Assembly: GCF_001558155.1 (NCBI RefSeq)
Contig: NZ_LOAS01000008.1
Location: forward strand, 186,001 to 250,000
Length of the DNA: 64,000 nucleotides
DNA from: Aliiruegeria sabulilitoris
GTDB lineage: Bacteria > Pseudomonadota > Alphaproteobacteria > Rhodobacterales > Rhodobacteraceae
Direction: 5' to 3'
In this document: positions 19,172 through 28,322 of the stretch, in pieces
Layout: every line of letters starts with the position of its first letter
How positions within the stretch are numbered: the first letter of the stretch is position 1
Notes under the pieces: generated by a model
Told to the model about the DNA's origin: nothing
Seen by the model: only the letters and a program-made list of their open reading frames with translations
Databases searched by the model: none
Position numbers and translations under genes: made by a program

Positions 19172-20212
19172 TTACTGCAGGGCCTCGATGATCACTTCAT
19201 ACTGGTCCCGCTTGTCCTTCAGGTAGGCCTGCGCCTCTGCGGAAGGCTTGAAGTTGGGGATGAAGAAGGATTTCTTCTGGGTTTCCTGGATCTCACCGGC
19301 CTCGAAGATCTCGGTCAGAGAAGCGTCGATCTGTTCGATGATCGCCGGATCCATGTCCTTGTTGTAGAGGAAGAAGAATTCCTTATCGAAGGTGAAATCC
19401 TTCTCGCCATCGAAGGTGACCGAGGCATTCGGGCTGACGAATTGCAGAAGGTCGTCACGCGTGGTCGCGCCCATGCCCTCTTCGTGGGCCTGCTCGATGG
19501 TCTCCTTGCGCGCGGTCAGCCAGACGAAGCGCATGGCTTTCTGGTCGTCCTCGGGCAGACGGGTATATTGCTCGTTGGCCTGGACGGAGCCGTTGATCAG
19601 GTCGGCCTGGCCGTCGAAGAGAAGCTGGTTCTTGTCGGATTGCGAACCGGTATTCACGGCGACGAGGTTGCCCTCCTTGCCGGGATAGCGAACCTTGATC
19701 GCGTTCTTCAGCGCTGTGTAGCCGATCTCGGAAACGCCGCCGGGCTGAATGGCGACACGGATCTGCGCGTCGTTCGCGCAGGCCTGGATGATGTCTTCGA
19801 CCGTCTGGTAGGGCGAGCTTTTCGGCACGAGATAGGCATTGCCCGGGTTGATCGCGACGGTCGGCCCGATGATGTAGCTCTCGAACGGATCGGCATAGCC
19901 CTTCACACCGTAGAGATTGCCCAGATAGGCCTGGTCGTGGAAGATCATGACCGTATTGCCGCGCTTGTCCCGGCCGAGCGCCTTGTAGGCTTCGGTCACG
20001 CCTGTCGCGTCGACCTTGATGTTGATACCGATATTCTCGGCCAGCGCCTCGGCGATGATGCTCGAGTTCTGATAGGTATCACCGCCGGTCGAACTTGACC
20101 CGATCACGACACGCAGGTTTCCGCGCAGCGGGCCGTCGGCTGCGAGTGCCGGCATCGCAACCACGGCACAGGCGGTCGCCACGCAAAGCGTCTTTGTCAG
20201 TTTCTTGAGCAT
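19172..20212 (-). CDS. tctC: Tripartite tricarboxylate transporter binding protein (TctC family)
   Basis: A 346-residue periplasmic binding protein with a Sec signal peptide of about 24 residues ending PALA. The mature N-terminus (LRGNLRVVIGSSSTGGDTYQNSS) has the loop that binds a substrate carboxylate in this family, though it is more divergent than typical Bug proteins. The start at 20212 is supported by the signal peptide and GGGAG upstream. It is the first gene of tctC-tctB-tctA-garD, divergent from the GntR regulator, and is the likely aldarate capture protein. Confidence 0.88.
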   Translation of the reverse strand: MLKKLTKTLCVATACAVVAMPALAADGPLRGNLRVVIGSSSTGGDTYQNSSIIAEALAENIGINIKVDATGVTEAYKALGRDKRGNTVMIFHDQAYLGNLYGVKGYADPFESYIIGPTVAINPGNAYLVPKSSPYQTVEDIIQACANDAQIRVAIQPGGVSEIGYTALKNAIKVRYPGKEGNLVAVNTGSQSDKNQLLFDGQADLINGSVQANEQYTRLPEDDQKAMRFVWLTARKETIEQAHEEGMGATTRDDLLQFVSPNASVTFDGEKDFTFDKEFFFLYNKDMDPAIIEQIDASLTEIFEAGEIQETQKKSFFIPNFKPSAEAQAYLKDKRDQYEVIIEALQ

Positions 20213-20311
20213 TCCGATCTCCCTTGCTCGACACCACCCTCCCGGCGGTGTCACTCCATCAGGCCGCCCCGGCTGGACAAGAGAACTCCGATCGCCCTCC
20301 CTGCCCGCGCG

Positions 20312-20324
20312 GCACAACTTGTGC
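20312..20324. promoter_or_regulatory. Probable GntR operator, palindrome in the tctC-gntR gap
   Basis: The perfect 13-base palindrome GCACAACTTGTGC lies 100 bases upstream of tctC. Twelve bases including it (GGCACAACTTGT) recur in inverse orientation at 21402-21413, before gudD. An ACAA-N-TTGT core is compatible with FCD-type GntR operators. Repetition in both gaps around the regulator gene makes it a strong candidate. Confidence 0.6.
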
Positions 20325-20361
20325 GATAACTCTTACCGCTTGCCGTAACCTCGGTCAATAT

Positions 20362-20380
20362 TTATCATACAACTTATCAA
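20362..20380. promoter_or_regulatory. Second candidate GntR site in the tctC-gntR gap
   Basis: Contains ATCATACAA (20364-20372), which recurs inverted as TTGTATGAT at 21384-21392, plus a degenerate ACAACTTAT core and a direct repeat TTATCA at 20362 and 20374. It lies between the tctC and gntR starts in the AT-rich centre of the gap, where the divergent promoters should be. Confidence 0.5.
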
Positions 20381-20517
20381 AGCAACGCCACCCAAACAGG
20401 AAATCACCGCGCAAGAGCACCCGCACCCGAACAAATCACCCCTCGGAAATGCGATCGGTTCGCGGCCACCACGACAAAAGGGAGACCTCGACGCAAAATC
20501 GTCGAACAGGTAAGAGA

Positions 20518-21303
20518 ATGGTCAGCCGCATGACAAAACCCGGAAAGGCACTCGTATTCATGGCAGACTCCGATACGGAACAGCCCGAAAGGCCCGCCGG
20601 CAATCGACGCCGGACACTCGCGGCCAGCGTGCGCGCAAGGCTGCTCGACCAGATCAATGCGGGCAAATACACACCCGGCGACAAGCTGCCAAGCGAAGCC
20701 CGGCTGACCGAGGAGTTCTCCGTCAGCCGCACGGTGATTCGCGAAGCAATCGCCTCCTTGCGCGCCGACGGGCTGGTCGAATCGCGACAGGGATCTGGCG
20801 TATATATACTGGCATTGGAGCGCGCCAACCTCCTGCCCTTCCAGGAAGTGGACCCCAGCCGGGTCTCCTCCATGCTGGAAATCCTCGAGATCCGCACAGC
20901 CGTCGAATGCGAGTCGGCCGCCCTAGCCGCCATACGGCGCTCCCCCGCGCAAGAAGGCAAAATCATTGACGCCTTTCATGACTTCTGCGCCGCGGCAGAG
21001 GCCGGAGAGAAAACAACCAATGCCGACTTCGCGCTCCACATGGCCATTGCCGAGGCCGCGAACAACGCCCGTTTCCCCGAGTTCCTGTCCCTGATCGGCC
21101 CCGAATCGATCCCCCGGCGCACACTGGAAACCGACCACACCGAGGCCGAACGGGCCGAGTACGTGACCATGCTCTGCACCCAGCACGAAGCCATCGTGAA
21201 CGCGATCCTCGAAGGCGATGAGGAAGGCGCACGCGCGGCCATGCGGGACCATTTGCGCAGCAGCCAGGCTCGTTACAGGTCCCTTCTTCGACGCAAGGCC
21301 TGA
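20518..21303 (+). CDS. GntR family (FadR/FCD subfamily) transcriptional regulator
   Basis: A 261-residue regulator with an N-terminal winged helix (about residues 30-95; [34 protein letters not shown]) and a C-terminal all-helical FCD ligand domain (about 110-250). FCD regulators usually sense small organic acids. Divergent from tctCBA-garD and followed by gudD, it is very likely the aldarate repressor. The start at 20518 has an AGG upstream; ATGs at 20530 and 20560 are alternatives. Candidate operators flank the gene on both sides. Confidence 0.9.
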   Translation: MVSRMTKPGKALVFMADSDTEQPERPAGNRRRTLAASVRARLLDQINAGKYTPGDKLPSEARLTEEFSVSRTVIREAIASLRADGLVESRQGSGVYILALERANLLPFQEVDPSRVSSMLEILEIRTAVECESAALAAIRRSPAQEGKIIDAFHDFCAAAEAGEKTTNADFALHMAIAEAANNARFPEFLSLIGPESIPRRTLETDHTEAERAEYVTMLCTQHEAIVNAILEGDEEGARAAMRDHLRSSQARYRSLLRRKA

Positions 21304-21383
21304 GCCTCAACCCCAGAACGACAACAACACAACCAAGGTTCGGCATTACCCCGAGCTGCCCCAATTCTTTCTGTTGCATAAAT

Positions 21384-21413
21384 TTGTATGATGACTTAGA
21401 AACAAGTTGTGCC
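21384..21413. promoter_or_regulatory. Candidate GntR operators upstream of gudD
   Basis: TTGTATGAT (21384-21392) and ACAAGTTGTGCC (21402-21413) are the reverse complements of motifs found in the tctC-gntR gap. The second contains a 9-base palindrome ACAAGTTGT. They lie about 50-80 bases before the gudD start, where a repressor would block transcription. Confidence 0.55.
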
Positions 21414-21461
21414 ATGTGGAGGGCGCTTATCACAGGCGCGCCGGCGGAGGAGAGCGACGAC

Positions 21462-22811
21462 ATGCCCGGAATCGATACAGCCAATGGAGACACGCCACGG
21501 GTGACCTCGATGAGGGTGGTCCCTGTTGCCGGTCGCGACAGCATGTTGCTCAATCTCAGCGGCGCGCACGGCCCCTACTTCACGCGCAATATCGTCCTTC
21601 TGACCGATTCCGCAGGCAATACCGGCCTTGGCGAGGTTCCCGGCGGCGAGAAGATCCGCCAGACGCTGGAAGATGCCATCCCCCTCGTCGTCGGCCGGGG
21701 TATTGGCGACTTCAACGCCGCGCTCAACGCGATGCGCCGGGAATTTGCCGAGCGCGATTCCGGCGGGCGCGGGTTGCAGACCTTCGATCTGCGCACCACG
21801 ATCCATGCCGTCACCGCCGTCGAAGCGGCGATGCTGGACCTGCTGGGCCAGTTCCTGAACCTGCCGGTCGCAGCACTTCTCGGCGAAGGCCAGCAACGCG
21901 ATGCCGTCCGCATGCTGGGCTATCTCTTCTATGTCGGAGACCGCAACAAGACGACGCTGGACTACCGCGACGAGAGTGGTGCCACCTGCGACTGGGACCA
22001 GCTGCGCAGCGAGGAAGCGCTGACGCCGGAGGCCGTACTGCGGCTGGCCGAGGCGGCGGAGGCGCGCTACGGCTTCACCGAGTTCAAGCTCAAGGGCGGC
22101 GTGCTGGCCGGCGAGGAAGAAATGCTGGCCATCGAGGCGATCAAGAGCCGCTTCCCGCATGCGGCCGTCAATATCGACCCGAACGGCGCCTGGTCGCTCG
22201 ACGAGGCAATCCGGCTCTGCAAGGGGCGTGACGACATTCTCGCTTATGCCGAGGACCCCTGCGGCGCCGAAGACGGTTATTCAGGCCGCGAGATCATGGC
22301 CGAGTTTCGCCGCGCCACCGGGCTGCGCACTGCGACCAACATGGTGGCGACGGACTGGCGGCAGATGGGCCATTCGATCCTGCTGCAATCGGTCGACATC
22401 CCGCTGGCCGACCCGCATTTCTGGACCATGGCCGGCACCGTCCGCGTCGCACAGATGTGCCGCGACTGGGGGCTCACCTGGGGCTCGCATTCCAACAACC
22501 ATTTCGACATCTCGCTGGCCATGTTCACCCATGCCGGCGCCGCCGCCCCTGGCGAGATCGCCTCGCTGGACACGCACTGGATCTGGCAGGACGGCCAGCA
22601 GCTCACCAAGGAGCCACCGAAGATTGAGGATTCCATGGTGCGGGTGCCGGAGCGTCCGGGCCTCGGCATCGAGCCCGACCTCGACCGGATCGAGGCGGCA
22701 CATGAGCTTTACAAGAAAAAGGGACTGGGCGCGCGCGACGATGCGGAAGCGATGCAATTCCTGATCCCCAACTGGACATTCGACAACAAGCGCCCCTGCC
22801 TGGTGCGATAA
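21462..22811 (+). CDS. gudD: Glucarate dehydratase
   Basis: A 449-residue enolase-superfamily enzyme converting D-glucarate to 5-keto-4-deoxy-D-glucarate. Key residues known in E. coli GudD are all present at a constant offset: K209/K211 (FKLKGG), D239/N241 (NIDPNGAW), E264 (AEDPCG) and H343 ([10 protein letters not shown]). The start at 21462 is chosen because GGAGGAG lies just upstream and the resulting length fits the family (446); an upstream ATG at 21384 lies inside the operator region. It begins the plus-strand run gudD-aldolase-garR-glycerate kinase. Confidence 0.95.
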   Translation: MPGIDTANGDTPRVTSMRVVPVAGRDSMLLNLSGAHGPYFTRNIVLLTDSAGNTGLGEVPGGEKIRQTLEDAIPLVVGRGIGDFNAALNAMRREFAERDSGGRGLQTFDLRTTIHAVTAVEAAMLDLLGQFLNLPVAALLGEGQQRDAVRMLGYLFYVGDRNKTTLDYRDESGATCDWDQLRSEEALTPEAVLRLAEAAEARYGFTEFKLKGGVLAGEEEMLAIEAIKSRFPHAAVNIDPNGAWSLDEAIRLCKGRDDILAYAEDPCGAEDGYSGREIMAEFRRATGLRTATNMVATDWRQMGHSILLQSVDIPLADPHFWTMAGTVRVAQMCRDWGLTWGSHSNNHFDISLAMFTHAGAAAPGEIASLDTHWIWQDGQQLTKEPPKIEDSMVRVPERPGLGIEPDLDRIEAAHELYKKKGLGARDDAEAMQFLIPNWTFDNKRPCLVR

Positions 22812-22823
22812 GGAGGACTGAAA

Positions 22824-23612
22824 ATGCGCCCCAACAGACTTCGCGAGATCTGGGCTCGCGGCGAGGCTGCCGTGAACGGCTGGCTGGCTGTTCCCAGCGG
22901 GTTTTCGGCCGAGACCATGGCGCATCAGGGCTGGGATTCCCTGACCGTGGACCTTCAGCACGGCGTCGTGGACTACCAGGCAGCCGTCTCGATGTTCCAG
23001 GCGATCTCGACCACCAACACCGTGCCCATGGCGCGCGTGCCCTGGCTCGATCCGGCCCACCTGATGAAGATCATCGATGCCGGCGCCTATGCGGTGATCT
23101 GCCCGATGATCAATTCCGCCGAGGATGCGGAGATGCTGGTCAGCTACACGCATTATCCGCCCATGGGCACGCGCAGCTTCGGCCCGATCCGGGGCCTGCT
23201 CTATGGCGGGCCGGATTACCCGCAGCACGCCAATGACACAATCGCCACCTTCGCCATGATCGAAACCCGGGCCGGGCTCGACAATCTCGACGAGATCCTC
23301 AAGGTCGACGGGCTCGACGCGGTCTATATCGGCCCCTCCGACCTCTCGCTCGCGCTTGGCTGCACGCCCACCTTCGATGATGTGGACAAGCCGGTCGCCG
23401 AGGCCATCGAGATGATCGTCCGCAAGGCCACGGAGGCCGGCAAGATCCCCGGCATCCATAACGGCACGCCCGAATTCGCCTTGAAGCGGATCGAGATGGG
23501 CTTCCGTTTCGTCACCATTTCCTCCGACGCCCGGCTGATGGCCGCGGGCTCGCAGCAGGTTCTCGGCACGATGCGCGCCGGCATGCCCAAGAGCGGCAGC
23601 GGCGGTTATTGA
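22824..23612 (+). CDS. garL: 2-dehydro-3-deoxyglucarate aldolase (HpcH/HpaI family)
   Basis: A 262-residue class II (metal-dependent) aldolase. The general base H46 (DLQHGVVDY), R71 (MARVPW), metal ligands E147 (MIETRAG) and D173 (GPSDLSLAL) are all present. It should cleave 5-keto-4-deoxy-D-glucarate to pyruvate and tartronate semialdehyde, linking gudD/garD to garR. It follows gudD by 12 bases with a strong ribosome site (AAGGAGG). Other HpaI-family substrates are possible, but gene order favours this one. Confidence 0.88.
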   Translation: MRPNRLREIWARGEAAVNGWLAVPSGFSAETMAHQGWDSLTVDLQHGVVDYQAAVSMFQAISTTNTVPMARVPWLDPAHLMKIIDAGAYAVICPMINSAEDAEMLVSYTHYPPMGTRSFGPIRGLLYGGPDYPQHANDTIATFAMIETRAGLDNLDEILKVDGLDAVYIGPSDLSLALGCTPTFDDVDKPVAEAIEMIVRKATEAGKIPGIHNGTPEFALKRIEMGFRFVTISSDARLMAAGSQQVLGTMRAGMPKSGSGGY

Positions 23613-23631
23613 CACTTCAAGGAGCATTCAC

Positions 23632-24513
23632 ATGAGCAAACTCGGATTTATCGGCCTCGGCATCATGGGCAAACCCATGGCCGGCCACCTCATCGCGGCG
23701 GGCCACGAGCTTTTCCTCAACTCGATCCCGGAAGTGCCCTCCGATCTGATCGAGGCCGGCGGAACCGCCTGCGCCACCGCCAAGGAGGTGGCCGAGGCCG
23801 CCGATACCATCTTCATCATGGTGCCGGATACGCCGCATGTGGAGGCCGTGCTCTTTGGCGAGAACGGCGTGGCCGAAGGGCTCTCCGCCGGCAAGATCGT
23901 GGTCGATCACAGCTCGATCTCGCCCATCGCAACCAAGGAATTCGCTTCCAGGATCAACGAGTTGGGCTGTGAGTATCTCGACGGACCGGTCTCCGGCGGC
24001 GAGGTTGGAGCCAAGAACGCGACCCTCTCCATCATGTGCGGCGGCTCCGAAAAGACATTCGCCACGCTCAAGCCGTTGCTCGACCTGATGGGCGGCAACA
24101 TCACGTTGGTCGGCGGAAATGGTGACGGGCAGACCTGCAAGGTCGCCAACCAGATCATCGTCGCGCTGAATATCGAGGCCGTGGGCGAGGCGCTGCTCTT
24201 TGCCTCCAAGGCCGGGGCCGACCCTGCGAAGGTGCGCGAGGCGCTGATGGGCGGCTTCGCCTCGTCGAAGATCCTCGAAATCCATGGCGACCGCATGGTC
24301 AAGCGGACCTTCGATCCGGGCTTCCGCATCGAGCTGCACCAGAAAGACCTCAACCTCGCGCTGTCCAACGCCCGCCAGATGGGCCTCAGCCTGCCCAACA
24401 CCGCCACCGCGCAGGAGCTTTTCAACGCCTGCGCCGCGCATGGCGGCTCGGCCTGGGACCATTCGGCAATGGTCAAGGCGCTGGAAATGCTCGGCAATCA
24501 CGACATCGCCTGA
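23632..24513 (+). CDS. garR: Tartronate semialdehyde reductase (2-hydroxy-3-oxopropionate reductase)
   Basis: A 293-residue beta-hydroxyacid dehydrogenase. The N-terminal nucleotide-binding motif GLGIMGKPMAGHL (8-20), the substrate-binding block DGPVSGGEVGA (117-127) and the catalytic Lys at 170 (GQTCKVANQ) are in place. It reduces tartronate semialdehyde to D-glycerate. It lies 19 bases after the aldolase gene and 2 bases before glycerate kinase, exactly matching the order of the aldarate pathway. Confidence 0.94.
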   Translation: MSKLGFIGLGIMGKPMAGHLIAAGHELFLNSIPEVPSDLIEAGGTACATAKEVAEAADTIFIMVPDTPHVEAVLFGENGVAEGLSAGKIVVDHSSISPIATKEFASRINELGCEYLDGPVSGGEVGAKNATLSIMCGGSEKTFATLKPLLDLMGGNITLVGGNGDGQTCKVANQIIVALNIEAVGEALLFASKAGADPAKVREALMGGFASSKILEIHGDRMVKRTFDPGFRIELHQKDLNLALSNARQMGLSLPNTATAQELFNACAAHGGSAWDHSAMVKALEMLGNHDIA

Positions 24514-24515
24514 GC

Positions 24516-25778
24516 ATGCCAACGCCCGAGGCGCTCCTGCGCAGCATGTTCGACGCGGCGGTCGCGGCAGCACAGCCCGATCTCTGCGTTCCCCCTTACC
24601 TCCCTGCCATGCCTGCGCGGGGGCGCCTCGTGGTGATCGGCGCCGGAAAGGCCTCCGCCGCGATGGCGCGGGCCGCCGAGCGCCATTACGGCCAGCCCCT
24701 GCAAGGGCTGGTCGTTACTCGTTACGGCCACGCCGTTGCCTGCGAGGGGATCGAGATTGTCGAGGCCGCCCATCCCGTGCCCGACGCGCCCGGCCAGAAG
24801 GCCGCCGGGCGGATGCTCTCGCTGGTTGAGGGCCTGACGGAAGAGGACACGGTCCTGTGCCTGATCTCCGGCGGCGGCTCCGCGCTGCTGCCCTACCCGC
24901 TCGACGGGATCACGCTGGCCGAGAAGCAGGCGGTGAACCGGGCGCTGCTGAAATGCGGTGCGACAATTGACGAGTTGAACTGCCTGCGCCGCCACCTGTC
25001 GGCGATCAAGGGCGGGCGCCTTGCCGCCGCCTGTCATCCGGCACGCGTGGTCAACCTGCTGATCTCCGACGTGCCGGGCGACGATCCGATGAACATCGCC
25101 TCCGGCCCGACAGTCGGCGACCCGACGACGCGCGCCGATGCGCTGGAAATCGTCGACCGCTATCGGCTCGATCTGCCCGATGCGGTGCGATCGGCGCTCG
25201 CGTCGGACCAGTGCGAGAGCGTGAAACCGGACGACGCACGCCTCGTCCGCGTCGAAACGCATCTGGTTGCCACCCCCCAGCAGTCATTGCTGGCGGCGGA
25301 ATCGGTCGCGCGCGATGCCGGATATGCCACGCATATCTTTGGCGACTCCATCGAGGGCGAAGCCCGTGAGGTGGCAATCGTCATGGCCGGGATCACGCGC
25401 CAGATCCTGCAGCACGACCAGCCCTTCCGGCGCCCCTGTGTGCTGCTTTCGGGCGGCGAGACGACGGTCACGCTGCGCGGTGACGGGTGCGGCGGGCGCA
25501 ACGTGGAGTTCCTGCTGTCCCTTGCAGTGGCGCTTGGCGGAGCGGCGGGCGTCCATGCGCTTGCCGGGGACACGGATGGCGTCGATGGGGCCACCGAGGT
25601 CGCCGGTGCCGTTATCGGCCCCGAAACACTCGCCAAGGCCCGACGGGCTGGCCTCTCGCCCCGCGCAAGCCTTGAGAACAACGATGGCCACGGCTTCTTC
25701 GAAGCACTTGGCGATCAGGTCATCACCGGACCGACGCTGACCAATGTGAACGACTTCCGCGCGATCCTGATTGCGTAG
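24516..25778 (+). CDS. Glycerate 2-kinase (MOFRL/TtuD family)
   Basis: A 420-residue class II glycerate kinase with an N-terminal DUF4147 domain (VVIGAGKASAAMARA, LISGGGSALLPYP, HLSAIKGGRLA) and a C-terminal MOFRL domain (LSGGETTVTLRGDGCGGRNVEFLL, AGDTDGVDGATEVAG). It phosphorylates D-glycerate to 2-phosphoglycerate, delivering aldarate carbon to lower glycolysis. It begins 2 bases after garR and ends 2 bases from the convergent HAD gene, with no visible terminator in between. Confidence 0.93.
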   Translation: MPTPEALLRSMFDAAVAAAQPDLCVPPYLPAMPARGRLVVIGAGKASAAMARAAERHYGQPLQGLVVTRYGHAVACEGIEIVEAAHPVPDAPGQKAAGRMLSLVEGLTEEDTVLCLISGGGSALLPYPLDGITLAEKQAVNRALLKCGATIDELNCLRRHLSAIKGGRLAAACHPARVVNLLISDVPGDDPMNIASGPTVGDPTTRADALEIVDRYRLDLPDAVRSALASDQCESVKPDDARLVRVETHLVATPQQSLLAAESVARDAGYATHIFGDSIEGEAREVAIVMAGITRQILQHDQPFRRPCVLLSGGETTVTLRGDGCGGRNVEFLLSLAVALGGAAGVHALAGDTDGVDGATEVAGAVIGPETLAKARRAGLSPRASLENNDGHGFFEALGDQVITGPTLTNVNDFRAILIA

Positions 25779-25780
25779 CC

Positions 25781-26473
25781 TTACGCCGCGGCCGCCCCCA
25801 GCACGAGGGATTGAACGTCCACCGCGTGTTGGAAGACCGCTTCGGCCCCCGCATCCCGGAGGGTCTGGGCGTGGCGCTCGCGGATCGGATCGAGATGGCT
25901 GCCGCCGGTGAAACCCACGGCCCGCATTCCAGCCGCCCGCGCGCCTTCGACTCCGTGCGGAGAATCCTCGATCACGAGGCATCGCGACGGTGTAGCGCCA
26001 ATGCTCATGGCGGCATGAAGCACGAGATCCGGCGCGGGCTTGCCCCTGGCGACGTCCTCGCCGCTGTAAATCCTGTTACCGAACCGTTTTGACAATCGCG
26101 TGAAGGCGAGCGTCTTGCGAATCCGCGACAGCGACCCACCGGAAGCGATACAGGTCGCGAAGCCGTCCGCCTGAAACCGGTCCAATACGTCGACCATCGC
26201 ATCAATGCGCTGCAAGCCGCCATCATAGGCCGCGTAGAGCCGGCGGAGGTAACTTGCCTCGAAATCTGTGGGACAGGGCGCGCCCAGATACGCCGCGACA
26301 TCCTTTTTGACCGTCGGCAGCGACACGCCGAGATAAAGCGCACGGACGTCCTCGTAGCTCGCCTCGGCGATGCCGACGGCTTGCATCTGCTCGGCCAGTG
26401 CCGCGAGAGACATCGGCTCGCTGTCGACGAGAACGCCGTCCAGATCGAAGATTATTGCGTCGGGACGCTCCAT
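25781..26473 (-). CDS. HAD superfamily phosphatase (beta-phosphoglucomutase-like)
   Basis: A 230-residue HAD hydrolase with motif I DLDGVLVDSE (nucleophile D10, acid D12), a helical cap, motif II Ser in CIASGGS, and motif III/IV in KPAPDLVLHAA and CLVIEDSPHGVEGARAAG. The pattern is that of the beta-phosphoglucomutase/sugar-phosphatase subgroup. Located at the downstream end of the pentitol genes, 71 bases after a pentulose kinase on the same strand, it may dephosphorylate a sugar phosphate by-product; substrate is not predictable. Confidence 0.87.
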   Translation of the reverse strand: MERPDAIIFDLDGVLVDSEPMSLAALAEQMQAVGIAEASYEDVRALYLGVSLPTVKKDVAAYLGAPCPTDFEASYLRRLYAAYDGGLQRIDAMVDVLDRFQADGFATCIASGGSLSRIRKTLAFTRLSKRFGNRIYSGEDVARGKPAPDLVLHAAMSIGATPSRCLVIEDSPHGVEGARAAGMRAVGFTGGSHLDPIRERHAQTLRDAGAEAVFQHAVDVQSLVLGAAAA

Positions 26474-26544
26474 GTCATCTTCCCATGTTGGAAGGCCGCG
26501 GCGCGCCCAGGGCGGGCGAACAGCGGCCGATTCCGTTTAAAGGA

Positions 26545-28155
26545 TCAACCGCGTATCGCGGCTTCGCGTGCGAGGGCCTGGAACTTCTCGAACAGATCGA
26601 AGCGCCCGTCATGATAGTCCGCCGCAGCGGCGGACGGCGCGTAGACGGCCTCGTTGGAGGACATCTCGGCCATCGCACTCGGCATGTCCGCGAACGCACC
26701 TGCCGCCACAGCTCCGAGGATCGCGGAGCCAAGTAGAACCGGTTCCTCGGTCGTCGGGGAAGCAAGCGACACCCGGGTGGCATCGGCCAGAATCTGGCGC
26801 ACGAGATCGCTCCGTCCGGCACCGCCGCTGATGACCACGGTCTTGATCGGGGCGCCTTTCTCGGCCTGCGTTTCGATGATCTGGCGCAACCCGTAGCCCA
26901 GCCCGCAGAGGCCGGCGATGTAGAGCGCCACGAGATTGTCCGTGTCCGTCTCCATTCCCAGCCCCGCGATCACAGCGCGGGTATGCGGATCGGCATGGGG
27001 CGCGCGGTTGCCGATGAACTCGGGGACCACGTGCATCCCGTTGGCCAGGCGCGCGGGGTCGCCGTCGGGGCCGGAAAGCTCCACGGCACGGTCCACGAGC
27101 CAGCCCGGAAGCGACTTCCCGGCGGCGCGCGCCAGTTCCTGCGCCTCGCCGACGGCGGGGTGGAAACGCAGCAATTGCTCGATCGCCGCACCTGCGGCCG
27201 ACTGACCGCCCTCGTTCAGCCAGGCGCCGGGCACCATGGCGGAATAGTATGGCCCCCAGACGCCGGGAACGAAGACCGGCTCGCTGGTGGTCGTCATCGT
27301 GCAGGAGGAGGTGCCGAAGACATAAGCGAGGTTGTCCTGAGGCAGGCCGCCGCCCTTGGCGCCCACGGTGCCGATCCCGCCCGCATGAGCGTCGATCAAA
27401 CCCGCGGCGACCTTGGTACCCGGTGCAAGCCCCAGATCTGCGGCCGCTTCGGCCAGCAGGCCATCGCCAAGCGCCGTGCCCGCATCCACCACCTCGGTGC
27501 CGATCCGCGCGAAGCCTTCATCGGCAAGGCCATCAAGGCCAATCTGGCGGAAGTAGCTCGCATCCCAGGCGGCTTCATGCGCCATGTAGGTCCATTTGCA
27601 GGTCACAGTGCAGACCGACCGCGCAAGGCTGCCCGAGGCGCGCCAGGTCAGGTAATCGGTCAGATCGAAGAACTGCCACGCCTTGTCGAATACCGACGCG
27701 CGGTTCTCCTTGAGCCAGAGCAGCTTGGGGGTTTCCATCTCCGGAGAGATACGACCGCCGACGTAATCCAGCACCCGATGGCCCATCGCGTTGATCCGCT
27801 CGGCCTGCGGAAGCGCGCGGTGATCCATCCAGACGATGATGTTGCGCTCCGGATCCTCGCTCGGCCCCACGGGCAGCGGCGCACCGTCTTCGTCAAGCAC
27901 GACGAGCGAGCATGTGGCGTCGAACCCCACGCCCGCGATCTCGGACGGATCGACACCGGAGGCGGCGATGGCGCCACGGCTGGCCGTGCAGACGGCGCGC
28001 CAGATCTCGTTGGAGGATTGCTCGACAATCGCACCCGCTTCACGAAATAGGGCGATGTCCTGTTTTTCGGTTCCCAGCAGGGTTCCGGACAGGTCGAAAA
28101 CACCAGCGCGGGCACTGCCCGTGCCTACGTCAATCCCCATGAAATACTGTGACAT
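26545..28155 (-). CDS. FGGY-family pentulose kinase, probable D-ribulokinase
   Basis: A 536-residue kinase with the actin-like motif GIDVGTGSARAGVFD (about 7-21) and the TCSLVV segment (DATCSLVVLD) characteristic of the D-ribulose/ribitol kinase subgroup of FGGY enzymes. The C-terminal ATP site segment VVISGGAGRSDLVRQIL is present. It would phosphorylate D-ribulose to D-ribulose 5-phosphate after ribitol oxidation. It follows a ribitol-dehydrogenase-like SDR gene by 167 bases, with a hairpin in the spacer. It is clearly distinct from AraB and XylB also encoded in this window. Confidence 0.87.
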   Translation of the reverse strand: MSQYFMGIDVGTGSARAGVFDLSGTLLGTEKQDIALFREAGAIVEQSSNEIWRAVCTASRGAIAASGVDPSEIAGVGFDATCSLVVLDEDGAPLPVGPSEDPERNIIVWMDHRALPQAERINAMGHRVLDYVGGRISPEMETPKLLWLKENRASVFDKAWQFFDLTDYLTWRASGSLARSVCTVTCKWTYMAHEAAWDASYFRQIGLDGLADEGFARIGTEVVDAGTALGDGLLAEAAADLGLAPGTKVAAGLIDAHAGGIGTVGAKGGGLPQDNLAYVFGTSSCTMTTTSEPVFVPGVWGPYYSAMVPGAWLNEGGQSAAGAAIEQLLRFHPAVGEAQELARAAGKSLPGWLVDRAVELSGPDGDPARLANGMHVVPEFIGNRAPHADPHTRAVIAGLGMETDTDNLVALYIAGLCGLGYGLRQIIETQAEKGAPIKTVVISGGAGRSDLVRQILADATRVSLASPTTEEPVLLGSAILGAVAAGAFADMPSAMAEMSSNEAVYAPSAAAADYHDGRFDLFEKFQALAREAAIRG

Positions 28156-28280
28156 TCTGATCTTTTCCTTGCAGCATGGCGGCGATTTCGGCGCGGGTAC
28201 GAGGGTGGCGCCTTGCAGCCGCCCGCCCGGGCCTCGATCCGGTTCTTAACCTGTCCCCGCCCCGGGCGGAATCGGGTCAG

Positions 28281-28309
28281 ACGCCGCGCCCGGTCAACGG
28301 GCACGGCGC
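28281..28309 (-). other. Intercistronic stem-loop between the SDR and kinase genes
   Basis: A 12-pair stem (two G-T pairs) around GTCAA/TTGAC, starting 13 bases past the SDR stop on the minus strand. No T-run follows. It probably separates stability of the SDR message from that of the kinase. Confidence 0.5.
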
Positions 28310-28322
28310 AGTGTCGTTGGCG

